Below are positions 8,827 to 14,936 of a DNA stretch of 16,269 nucleotides, piece after piece; the stretch's first letter is position 1; every line of letters begins with the position of its first letter. Origin of the DNA: Candidatus Rokubacteria bacterium RIFCSPLOWO2_02_FULL_72_37. GTDB lineage: Bacteria; Methylomirabilota; Methylomirabilia; Rokubacteriales; CSP1-6. Under the pieces are notes generated by a model. That model worked only from the letters and a program-made list of their open reading frames with translations, was not told where the DNA came from and did not search any database. Where the stretch lies: assembly GCA_001790315.1 (NCBI GenBank), contig MGCE01000189.1, positions 1 through 16,269 of the forward strand. The letters are read 5' to 3'. The position numbers and the translations under genes are program-made.

Positions 8827-9825
8827 GTGCCCGAGCTGAGGAAGGACCCCGTGGTGGGCCGGTGGGTGATCATCTCCACGGATCGCGCCCGCCGGCCCTC
8901 GGACGTCGCGACCGAGCCGGTGCGACCGACGGGCGCCAACTGCGTGTTCTGCGAGGGCAACGAGCGAAAGACCCCGCCGGAATTGCTGGCGGGCCGCGCG
9001 CCGGGGTCGGCCGCCGACGGTCCCGGCTGGTCCTACCGGATCGTGCCCAACAAGTTTCCGGCGCTCAGGATCGAGGGCGAGATCGATCCCGTCGGCGAAG
9101 GCCTCTTCGACCGCATGAACGGCGTGGGGGCCCACGAGGTCGTCATCGAGACGCCGCGCCACGACGGATCCCTGGCCACGCTGTCGCCGGAGGCCGTCAC
9201 CGACGTCCTCGTCGCGTGCCGTGACCGCATCCGGGACCTGAAGCAGGATCCACGGTTCCAGTACATCCTGATCTTCAAGAATCACGGCGAGGCCGCGGGC
9301 GCGTCGCTCGAGCATCCACACTCGCAGCTCATCGCGACGCCGATCATCCCGGTCATGGTGGCCGAGGAGCTCGCCGGCTCCGGGCGCTACTTCGAGATCA
9401 AGGAGCGCTGCGTCTGGTGCGACATCGTCCGGCAGGAGACCCGCACCCAGCGGCGGATCGTGCTCGAAGGGGACGGGTTCACGGCGCTGGCGCCCTTCGC
9501 GCCCCGACTGCCGTTCGAGACCTGGATCCTCCCGACCCGTCACCGCGCCGCGTTCGAGGAATCCGGGGTCGACGAGCTGCGGGGGCTGGCGCGCGTCCTC
9601 GGGGAGTTCCTGCGGCGGATGAACGGCGTGCTCCGGGACCCGCCGTACAATTTCATGCTGCACACGGCGCCGCTGCGCGATGCGCCAGTGGAGTCGTTCC
9701 ACTGGCACCTCGAGATCATCCCCAAGCTCACCAAGGTCGCGGGGTTCGAGTGGGGGAGCGGGTTCTACATCAACCCGATTCCGCCGGAAGATGCGGCGGC
9801 GGCGCTCCGCGCGCCCGGAGGCTGA
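8827..9825 (+). CDS. galT: Galactose-1-phosphate uridylyltransferase family protein
   Basis: Nucleotidyltransferase of the GalT branch of the HIT superfamily, which exchanges a UMP group between UDP-sugar and hexose 1-phosphate. The 332 residues include NCVFCEGNE (38-46, metal-ligand Cys39 and Cys42), RIVPNKFPAL (71-80), His112, KNHGEAAGASLEHPHSQ (151-167) with the HPH active site (nucleophile probably His165), a second cysteine pair CVWC (195-198), and FHWHLEIIPKLTK (291-303). GTG 8827 follows the gpsA stop by one base, and the protein begins with the family-typical PELRKDPVVGRWVIIS. There is no galE, galK or galM nearby. ADP-glucose-type or broad hexose-1-phosphate substrates are possible, so the exact substrate is open. 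Confidence 0.88.
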   Translation: MPELRKDPVVGRWVIISTDRARRPSDVATEPVRPTGANCVFCEGNERKTPPELLAGRAPGSAADGPGWSYRIVPNKFPALRIEGEIDPVGEGLFDRMNGVGAHEVVIETPRHDGSLATLSPEAVTDVLVACRDRIRDLKQDPRFQYILIFKNHGEAAGASLEHPHSQLIATPIIPVMVAEELAGSGRYFEIKERCVWCDIVRQETRTQRRIVLEGDGFTALAPFAPRLPFETWILPTRHRAAFEESGVDELRGLARVLGEFLRRMNGVLRDPPYNFMLHTAPLRDAPVESFHWHLEIIPKLTKVAGFEWGSGFYINPIPPEDAAAALRAPGG

Positions 9826-9830
9826 TTCCG

Positions 9831-9839
9831 TGATAGAAT
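9831..9839 (+). promoter_or_regulatory. Extended -10 element before the tRNA cluster
   Basis: TGATAGAAT combines the extended-minus-10 TG with TAGAAT (9834-9839), just after the galT stop. Transcription would start near 9846, before tRNA-Gly. No convincing -35 box is seen upstream, so the call rests on one element. Confidence 0.4.
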
Positions 9840-9849
9840 GAGCCGCCGT

Positions 9850-9869
9850 GGCGCGGGAATAGCTCAGGC

Positions 9870-9884
<15 letters not shown>
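9850..9884 (+). repeat. 17-base perfect tandem duplication of the tRNA-Gly 5' end
   Basis: The unit GCGCGGGAATAGCTCAG occurs at 9851-9867 and again, immediately adjacent, at 9868-9884. The period-17 match starts one base earlier, at 9850. The second copy is the real acceptor 5' strand and first half of the D arm of tRNA-Gly; the first is an orphan copy in the leader. Confidence 0.95.
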
Positions 9885-9944
<60 letters not shown>

Positions 9945-9965
9945 TCATTTCGTCGATCGCCTCAA

Positions 9966-10041
9966 GGCGGCGTAGCCAAGTGGCCAAGGCGGAGGTCTGC
10001 AAAACCTCTATTCAGCGGTTCGAATCCGCTCGCCGCCTCCA
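9966..10041 (+). tRNA. tRNA-Cys (anticodon GCA)
   Basis: Acceptor GGCGGCG (9966-9972) pairs with CGCCGCC (10031-10037). The anticodon stem GAGGT/ACCTC encloses loop CTGCAAA with anticodon GCA at 9999-10001. The T arm is AGCGG-TTCGAAT-CCGCT. Discriminator is T as in bacterial tRNA-Cys, and CCA is encoded at 10039-10041. It lies 21 bases after tRNA-Gly and is probably cotranscribed. Confidence 0.97.
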
Positions 10042-10051
10042 TCTCATCTCT

Positions 10052-10066
10052 CGCGCCACGGGCGCG
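10052..10066 (+). other. Short GC hairpin between tRNA-Cys and the next gene
   Basis: CGCGCC (10052-10057) pairs perfectly with GGCGCG (10061-10066) around a 3-base loop. No T tract follows, so it is not a classical terminator. It may aid 3' processing of the tRNA or be chance in GC-rich DNA. Confidence 0.3.
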
Positions 10067-10089
10067 GCGAGAATCCCCGGAGATCCGTG

Positions 10090-10461
10090 ATGGCCGAAGA
10101 GATCAAGCGAGTCGGACCCCCGAAGGCGAGCGATCTGAAGGGCGAGGAATTCACGTGGTCGGTGCCCCTGAGCCAACCGCCGTCGCGCGACTGGACGCGC
10201 CTCTTCTCGGAGCCGGCCGAAACGAGCGTCATGTGTCACCCCAAGCGGATCGGGATGATGCACCAGGCGCTCGTCTTCAAGTGCGAGGAGCAGCACGTCA
10301 GGACGTGGATGGAGCATATCGACAAGTGGATCGGCGGCGCGAACGCGGCGCTTGCGGACCAGGAGGAGGCGGAGAAGCGGCGGCGCGCCGAGCAACTCCA
10401 GCACGAGGAGGAGAAGCAGCGGCGGATCCAGGAGGCCAACGAGAAGGTCAAGGGGCTCTGA
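10090..10461 (+). CDS. Small unrecognised protein with a charged helical C-terminus
   Basis: I do not recognise this family. The 123-residue product has a Pro-rich N-terminal part with VPLSQPPSRDWTRLF (25-39), a central segment SVMCHPKRIGMMHQALVFKC (46-65) with two Cys and two His, and then a long helix rich in Glu, Lys, Arg and Gln (about 66-121, without proline) that could form a coiled coil. No signal peptide or membrane segment is seen. GGAG at 10079-10082 is seven bases before ATG 10090; a GTG directly before it (10087) is an alternative start. Codon use resembles its neighbours and the other frames give no better candidate. It lies between tRNA-Cys and the UAA-anticodon tRNA, so it is probably cotranscribed with tRNAs. 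Function unknown. Confidence 0.75.
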   Translation: MAEEIKRVGPPKASDLKGEEFTWSVPLSQPPSRDWTRLFSEPAETSVMCHPKRIGMMHQALVFKCEEQHVRTWMEHIDKWIGGANAALADQEEAEKRRRAEQLQHEEEKQRRIQEANEKVKGL

Positions 10462-10474
10462 CCGGCCGGGGCGC

Positions 10475-10551
10475 GCTGGTGTAGCCCAATCGGCAGAGGC
10501 AGCCGACTTAAAATCGGCCCAGTGGGGGTTCGAATCCCTCCACCAGCACCA
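10475..10551 (+). tRNA. tRNA with anticodon UAA, Leu-like but with a short variable loop
   Basis: Acceptor GCTGGTG (10475-10481) pairs with CACCAGC (10541-10547). The anticodon stem GCCGA/TCGGC encloses CTTAAAA, so the anticodon is TAA (10509-10511), reading UUA. The T stem GGGGG/CCCTC (one G-T) encloses TTCGAAT. Discriminator is A, with CCA encoded at 10549-10551. The D arm has three pairs (GCC/GGC) and an AATCGGCAGA loop, the layout of bacterial tRNA-Leu, and A15 can pair with T48 (10523). The variable loop is only five bases (10519-10523), whereas normal tRNA-Leu has a long variable arm. A working tRNA is likely because all stems hold; the charging amino acid is uncertain. Confidence 0.85.
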
Positions 10552-10581
10552 CCACTGGTTCGCGGTCACGCCGGCGGCACG

Positions 10582-10590
10582 TGCTATCCT
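10582..10590 (+). promoter_or_regulatory. Extended -10 element for lgt
   Basis: TGCTATCCT gives an extended TG and hexamer TATCCT (10585-10590). The start of transcription would fall near 10597, about four bases before the lgt ATG. No Shine-Dalgarno is present in between, and no good -35 box is seen. Confidence 0.45.
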
Positions 10591-10600
10591 GCCTCCCGTC

Positions 10601-11413
10601 ATGAGCGTCCCGCTCGTCTTGAGTTCGCCCGGCGCCGTCGCCTTTCAGGTCGGCCCCGTGGTGATCCGCTGGTACGGCATCCTCATGGCGACCGCCATCG
10701 TGGTCGGCCTCTGGCTCGCGCACCGGCGGGCGCGCCTCGACGGCCTGCCGGCCGACGACATCATCGGCGCGGGGCAGTGGGCGGTGCTGGCCGGCCTCGT
10801 CGGTGCCCGGCTCTACGAGGTGGTCTTCAACTGGGACTACTACGGGCGCTTTCCGTCCAAGATCATCGCCGTGTGGGAAGGGGGACTGGCCATTCACGGC
10901 GGGCTGATCGTGGGTCCGCTCGTCGGCGCGTGGCTGGCCTGGCGGTGGCGACTGCCGGTCCTGCGGGGACTCGACGTGGCCGCGCCCTCGATCGCGCTGG
11001 GACAGGCGATCGGCCGCTGGGGGAACTTCTTCAACGAGGAAGCCTTCGGTGGCCCGACGGACCTGCCCTGGAAGCTCTACGTCTCCCCGGGGCACCGGCC
11101 GCTCGGCTACGGCCAGTTCGAGTTCTTCCATCCCACGTTCCTCTACGAGTTCCTGTGGAATCTCGTCGTCGTGGCGCTCCTGCTGGTCTGGCTCCGCCCC
11201 CGGCTCGCGACGCGCCCGGGCGCCCTGTTCTTCTGGTACGTCGGACTGTACTCGGTCGGCCGCTTCGCGATCGAGCCCCTGCGCCTCGACAGCTTCATGC
11301 TGGGATCGCTCCGCGTGCCGCAGCTCGCGAGCGTGCTCGGCGTGGCGGTCGCGGTGGCGGGAGCGGTCTGGACGCGCCGCCGGTCGGCGCGCGCGGTGCG
11401 GGTGCTAGACTAG
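10601..11413 (+). CDS. lgt: Phosphatidylglycerol--prolipoprotein diacylglyceryl transferase
   Basis: Inner-membrane enzyme that moves diacylglycerol from phosphatidylglycerol to the lipobox Cys of prolipoproteins. The 270 residues include VVIRWYGILMA near the N-terminus, GLAIHGGLIVG (95-105, with the conserved His99), the Lgt signature GRWGNFFNEEAFG (138-150), HPTFLYE (177-183) and GRFAIEPLRLD (220-230). At least six hydrophobic segments fit a multi-pass protein. The frame is open far upstream through the tRNA gene, but ATG 10601 gives the family-typical N-terminus and is the first ATG after the proposed promoter. It uses the lipid made by the PgsA branch encoded upstream. A -10-like element for the next gene overlaps its stop. 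Confidence 0.97.
   Translation: MSVPLVLSSPGAVAFQVGPVVIRWYGILMATAIVVGLWLAHRRARLDGLPADDIIGAGQWAVLAGLVGARLYEVVFNWDYYGRFPSKIIAVWEGGLAIHGGLIVGPLVGAWLAWRWRLPVLRGLDVAAPSIALGQAIGRWGNFFNEEAFGGPTDLPWKLYVSPGHRPLGYGQFEFFHPTFLYEFLWNLVVVALLLVWLRPRLATRPGALFFWYVGLYSVGRFAIEPLRLDSFMLGSLRVPQLASVLGVAVAVAGAVWTRRRSARAVRVLD
11403..11411 (+). promoter_or_regulatory. Extended -10 element for the radical SAM gene
   Basis: TGCTAGACT provides the extended TG and TAGACT (11406-11411), sharing a base with the lgt TAG stop. Counting from the -7 position, transcription would begin exactly at 11418, the A of the ATG. No convincing -35 is visible. Confidence 0.45.
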
Positions 11414-11417
11414 AGCG

Positions 11418-13118
11418 ATGTCCATGAAGCTCACGCGGAAAGCCCTGGGGCTGCTCGCCGACGAGCACGGCACGGTTCGCAAGGATTGGGGCGGCAGGGT
11501 CTCCGTGGCCCTCGTCTACCCGAACACGTACGCCGTCGGGATGTCGAATCTCGGCTTCCAGACGATCTACCGTCACTTGAACGCGATCCCCGACGTCGTC
11601 TGCGAGCGCGTGTTCCTGCCGGACCCCGAGGACATCGACGAGCTGCGGCGGACGAGGAGCGCACCCTGCTCGCTCGAATCGCAGCGGCCGCTCGGCGACT
11701 TCCACATGGTCGCGTTCTCCGTGACCTACGAGGGCGATTACGTCAACGTCCTCCGTATCCTCGGTTTCGGCGGCATTCCTCTCCGCGCCAGCGAGCGACG
11801 GCCCTGGGACCCGCTGATCCTGATGGGAGGGGTCTGCGCCTTCTCGAATCCCGAGCCGATCGCACCGTTCATGGATTTCATCGTCGTCGGCGAGGGTGAA
11901 GAGCTGGTGGTCGAGCTGATGGCGGCGTACCGCGACGGCTACCGTGACCGGGCGGGCTTCCTGACCGCGCTCACCGGCCTCTCGGGAGTCTACGTGCCCG
12001 AGCGCTACGAGGTGAGCTACGCGGCCGATGGCACGATCGGCGAGGTCAAGGCGCTCGGCGGTGCGCCCGCCATCGTCACCAAGCGCCGCCTCCGCGACGT
12101 CGATGCGTTCGAGACGATCGCCGCGATCAAGACGCGCGGCGCCGAGTACGGCCACATGGCCCTGCTCGAGGTGGGGAAAGGGTGTGGCCGTGGCTGCCGG
12201 TTCTGCCTGGAGGGCCAGGTGTACCGACCGGTTCGCCACCGGAGCGTCGACGCGCTCCGGAGGACGGTGGCGGAGTTCGCGCGCCAGGGCGAGACGCGTA
12301 TCGGGCTCGTCGGTGCGTGTGTGTCGGACTATCCCTGGATCGGCGAGCTCCTGAAGGTCGTCGCCGAGCACGGCATGGAGCTGTCGATCTCGTCGCTGCG
12401 CGCGGACAGCCTCACGGCCGACCTGGCGGGGGCGCTCGCGCGCGGCGGGCACCGCACGCTCACCGTCGCGCCGGAGGCGGGGACGGAGCGGCTCCGCCGG
12501 GCGATCCGCAAGGCGATCACCGACGATCAGATCATGGAGGCGTGCGACCTCGTCCGCGCCTGCGGGATCCCGAATTTCAAGTGCTATTTCATGCTCGGCC
12601 AGCCGACGGAGAGCGCCGAGGACGTCGAGGCGATCCCGCGGCTGGCCCAACGGATGCTCGCGCGCCTGCGCGTGCTCGATCCGGCCGGCCGGCCCTTCGG
12701 GCGCCTCACGCTCTCGATCTCGTCGTTCGTGCCGAAGCCCTGGACGCCGTTCCAGTGGGCGCCGTTCGACGGCGTGGAATCGTTGCGGCAGAAGCTCGAC
12801 ATCGTCAAGCGCGGTGTCCGGGGGCTGCCCACCGTGCGCGTCCTGCACGAGAACCCGCGGGAGGCCGCGCTCCAGGCGCTCCTGGCCCGGGGTGACCGGC
12901 GAGTCGCCGACTTCCTGGAAGCGGCCGCGCGGGCGGACGGCGACTGGCGCCGCGCCCTGCGTGAGTGGGACGGCGACCCGGAGCACTACACGACGCGCGC
13001 GCGGGCGACGGACGAGCGCTTGCCGTGGGACCACTTCGACGTCGGCGTCCGAAAGGCCGGACTCGTCCGCGAGTGGGGGCGCACGCTCGGCGGGGCGTCG
13101 GCGGCGGACACGCCGTGA
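11418..13118 (+). CDS. B12-binding-domain radical SAM protein of unknown substrate
   Basis: The 566-residue protein has an N-terminal B12-binding-like region (YPNTYAVGMSNLGFQTIY at 34-51, and GGVCAFSNPEPIAPFMDF at 137-154, followed by VVGEGEE) and a radical SAM core with CGRGCRFC (Cys256, Cys260, Cys263), which binds the 4Fe-4S cluster and S-adenosylmethionine. The C-terminal PWDHFDVGVRKAGLVREW resembles the conserved end of the broad uncharacterised group I know as TIGR03960. Members of that group often precede a small radical-SAM-linked protein and ribonuclease E/G; here moaA follows instead, overlapping by GTGA. ATG 11418 coincides with the expected transcription start, and no Shine-Dalgarno is seen. 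Reaction unknown; a methyltransferase- or methylthiotransferase-like role is only a guess from architecture. Confidence 0.85.
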   Translation: MSMKLTRKALGLLADEHGTVRKDWGGRVSVALVYPNTYAVGMSNLGFQTIYRHLNAIPDVVCERVFLPDPEDIDELRRTRSAPCSLESQRPLGDFHMVAFSVTYEGDYVNVLRILGFGGIPLRASERRPWDPLILMGGVCAFSNPEPIAPFMDFIVVGEGEELVVELMAAYRDGYRDRAGFLTALTGLSGVYVPERYEVSYAADGTIGEVKALGGAPAIVTKRRLRDVDAFETIAAIKTRGAEYGHMALLEVGKGCGRGCRFCLEGQVYRPVRHRSVDALRRTVAEFARQGETRIGLVGACVSDYPWIGELLKVVAEHGMELSISSLRADSLTADLAGALARGGHRTLTVAPEAGTERLRRAIRKAITDDQIMEACDLVRACGIPNFKCYFMLGQPTESAEDVEAIPRLAQRMLARLRVLDPAGRPFGRLTLSISSFVPKPWTPFQWAPFDGVESLRQKLDIVKRGVRGLPTVRVLHENPREAALQALLARGDRRVADFLEAAARADGDWRRALREWDGDPEHYTTRARATDERLPWDHFDVGVRKAGLVREWGRTLGGASAADTP

Positions 13119-14140
13119 CGCGGCTCGACGACCGCTCCGGACGCCCGCTGCGCAACCTGCGGCTGTCGGTCACCGACCGCTGCAACCTCCGGTGCCACTA
13201 CTGCATGCCCGAGGAGGAGTACGCGTGGCTGCCGCGGCAGGAGATCCTCCACTTCGGGGAGGTCGCGGCGCTGGTCGACGTCTTCGTCGGCCTCGGGGTC
13301 GACAAGGTGCGGCTGACCGGCGGCGAGCCGCTCCTGCGGCGCGAGCTGCCGCGACTCGTCCGGATGCTGGCGGCGAAGCCGGGGCTCCGGGACCTGGCGA
13401 TCACCACCAACGGCGTGCTGCTCGGGGACCAGGCGCAGGCGCTGCGAGACGCGGGCCTCGGGCGCGTGACGGTGAGCCTCGACACCCTGCGCGCCGAGCG
13501 GTTCGCCGCGCTCACCCGGCGGACGACGCATGCCGAGGTCCTCGCGGGGATCCGCGCGGCCGTGCGCGCGGGCTTCAGCGGCCTCAAGCTCGACACGGTC
13601 GTGATCCGCGGTGTGAACGACGACGAGCTCGACGAGCTCGTCGAGTTCGCGAAGGCGACGTCCGCCGAGATCCGGTTCATCGAGTACATGGACGTCGGTG
13701 GCGCCACACGCTGGTCGATGGACCAGGTCGTGTCGCGGCAGGAGATGCTCGCGGTCCTCGCGCGGCGCTACGGCCGGATCGAGCCGATCATCGAGGAGAG
13801 CTCGGCGCCGGCGGTGCGGTACCGGTTGGCGGACGGCACGATCTTCGGGATCATCGCGTCGACCACGCAGCCCTTCTGTGCGCGGTGTGACAGGAGTCGC
13901 CTCACCGCCGACGGCACCTGGTACCTCTGCCTCTACGCGCGCGAGGGCGTGGATCTCCGCGGCCCGTTCCGCGCGGGCGCCTCGCCCGAGGAGCTCGGCG
14001 CGTTGATCACGGGGCGATGGCGGACGCGGGCGGATCGCGGTGCCGAGGAGCGCCTGGCGCTCCGTGCGCGCGAGCCCCTCCTGCGAGTCGGCGAGCTCCG
14101 CACGGACCCGCGCCTCGAGATGCACACCCGGGGGGGCTGA
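13115..14140 (+). CDS. moaA: GTP 3',8-cyclase MoaA (molybdenum cofactor synthesis)
   Basis: Radical SAM enzyme that converts GTP to the 3',8-cyclo-GTP intermediate in the first step of molybdopterin synthesis. The 341 residues show the N-terminal cluster motif VTDRCNLRCHYCMPEE (19-34; Cys23, Cys27, Cys30), LTGGEPLLRRE (67-77), TTNG (97-100), SLDTLR (121-126), and the C-terminal second cluster Cys255, Cys258 and Cys272 in FCARCDRSRLTADG and the following LCLY. The tail ends in Gly-Gly, as required of active MoaA. The frame is open upstream to 12965, but GTG 13115 overlaps the previous stop and gives the expected N-terminus. No other molybdopterin genes are in view. The last codons lie in a run of seven G. 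Confidence 0.96.
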   Translation: MTRLDDRSGRPLRNLRLSVTDRCNLRCHYCMPEEEYAWLPRQEILHFGEVAALVDVFVGLGVDKVRLTGGEPLLRRELPRLVRMLAAKPGLRDLAITTNGVLLGDQAQALRDAGLGRVTVSLDTLRAERFAALTRRTTHAEVLAGIRAAVRAGFSGLKLDTVVIRGVNDDELDELVEFAKATSAEIRFIEYMDVGGATRWSMDQVVSRQEMLAVLARRYGRIEPIIEESSAPAVRYRLADGTIFGIIASTTQPFCARCDRSRLTADGTWYLCLYAREGVDLRGPFRAGASPEELGALITGRWRTRADRGAEERLALRAREPLLRVGELRTDPRLEMHTRGG

Positions 14141-14153
14141 TGCGCGGCCGGGG

Positions 14154-14182
14154 TTGTCTCGTGGAGAGGGCGCTGGTAGCCT
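14154..14182 (+). promoter_or_regulatory. Promoter for the chlorite-dismutase-family gene
   Basis: TTGTCT (14154-14159) and TAGCCT (14177-14182) are 17 bases apart, with an extended TG at 14174-14175. Transcription would begin near 14189, one base before the ATG at 14190. The purine-rich GAGAGGG at 14164-14170 is too far upstream to be a Shine-Dalgarno and lies within the promoter spacer. Confidence 0.55.
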
Positions 14183-14189
14183 CGACGCC

Positions 14190-14936
14190 ATGAGCGTGCG
14201 CCCCGAAGGCAAGCCCGCAGGCCCGGTGGACGAGCCGACGATCGACGTCCTGGAGCGCGGAGCCCACCAGCAGACGTCGAGCCGCCGGCTCTACATGCAG
14301 CTGCAGGTCTTCACCGGGTGCGCCGATGCCAAGCCGATCGTGCGCATCCTGGAGTCGAGCCGGCTCGACTCCGTGCTCTACCGAGACGTGAACGACCCAC
14401 GCGGGGTCGGTGTGCTCGCGATGAGCGAAGACCCCGTGTTCTTCGTGAGCGGCTTCCGCGAGGTGCTGACCACCGGCCCGTTCACCGATCTGGTGCACCG
14501 GCCGGAGCTCGCCATGCTCGGACGCACGTACTCGTCGGGCTTCGAAGCGGACCTCGACGAGTGGCTCCTCCGGCGGCCGCGGCGCACGGCGTTGAACCCG
14601 GCGTGGCCGTGGGGTATCTGGTACCCGCTCCGCCGCACGGGCGCGTTCTCGCGGCTCTCGCCGCAGGAGCAGGGGGGAGTCGTGCGCGAGCACGCAGTAC
14701 TCGGGCGCGCCTACGGCGAGGCCGACCTCGCCCATGACATCCGGCTGGCCTGCCATGGCCTCGATGTCCACGACAACGACTTCGTGATCGGGCTGGTGGG
14801 CGGCGACCTCCATCCGCTGTCGCACCTCGTGCAGACGATGCGCCGGACGGTGCAGACCTCGCAGTACCTGCAGTCGCTCGGCCCCTTCTTCGTCGGCCAC
14901 GCGCTCTGGCAGAGCCCGGCGGGCAGGAGCGTTTAG
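14190..14936 (+). CDS. Chlorite dismutase / HemQ family heme protein
   Basis: The C-terminal half matches the family that includes chlorite dismutase and the coproheme decarboxylase HemQ: EHAVLGRAYGEAD (167-179) with the proximal heme-ligand candidate His168, GLDVHDNDFVIGL (190-202), and a C-terminal Tyr-rich stretch ending GPFFVGH (231-237). The N-terminal half has LYMQLQVF (34-41), MSEDPVFFV (78-86), MLGRTYSSGFEADL (109-122) and a WPWGIWYPLRR segment (139-149). At 248 residues the length suits the pentameric branch. The spacing between the proximal His and GLD is two residues longer than in HemQ as I remember it, so the distal Arg or Gln that decides activity cannot be placed; chlorite breakdown, heme synthesis or another heme role all remain open. 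ATG 14190 is the first start after the promoter; the frame is open further upstream. Confidence 0.86.
   Translation: MSVRPEGKPAGPVDEPTIDVLERGAHQQTSSRRLYMQLQVFTGCADAKPIVRILESSRLDSVLYRDVNDPRGVGVLAMSEDPVFFVSGFREVLTTGPFTDLVHRPELAMLGRTYSSGFEADLDEWLLRRPRRTALNPAWPWGIWYPLRRTGAFSRLSPQEQGGVVREHAVLGRAYGEADLAHDIRLACHGLDVHDNDFVIGLVGGDLHPLSHLVQTMRRTVQTSQYLQSLGPFFVGHALWQSPAGRSV

Noticed and set aside
10042..10089. Possible terminator after tRNA-Cys
   Set aside because: The hairpin at 10052-10066 has no following T tract, and the next gene lies directly downstream with its own ribosome binding site.
11295..13034. 579-codon - strand frame opposite lgt and the radical SAM gene
   Set aside because: Composition is Arg/Ala/Asp-rich in the way of a shadow of GC-rich coding DNA; the sense frame has clear motifs.
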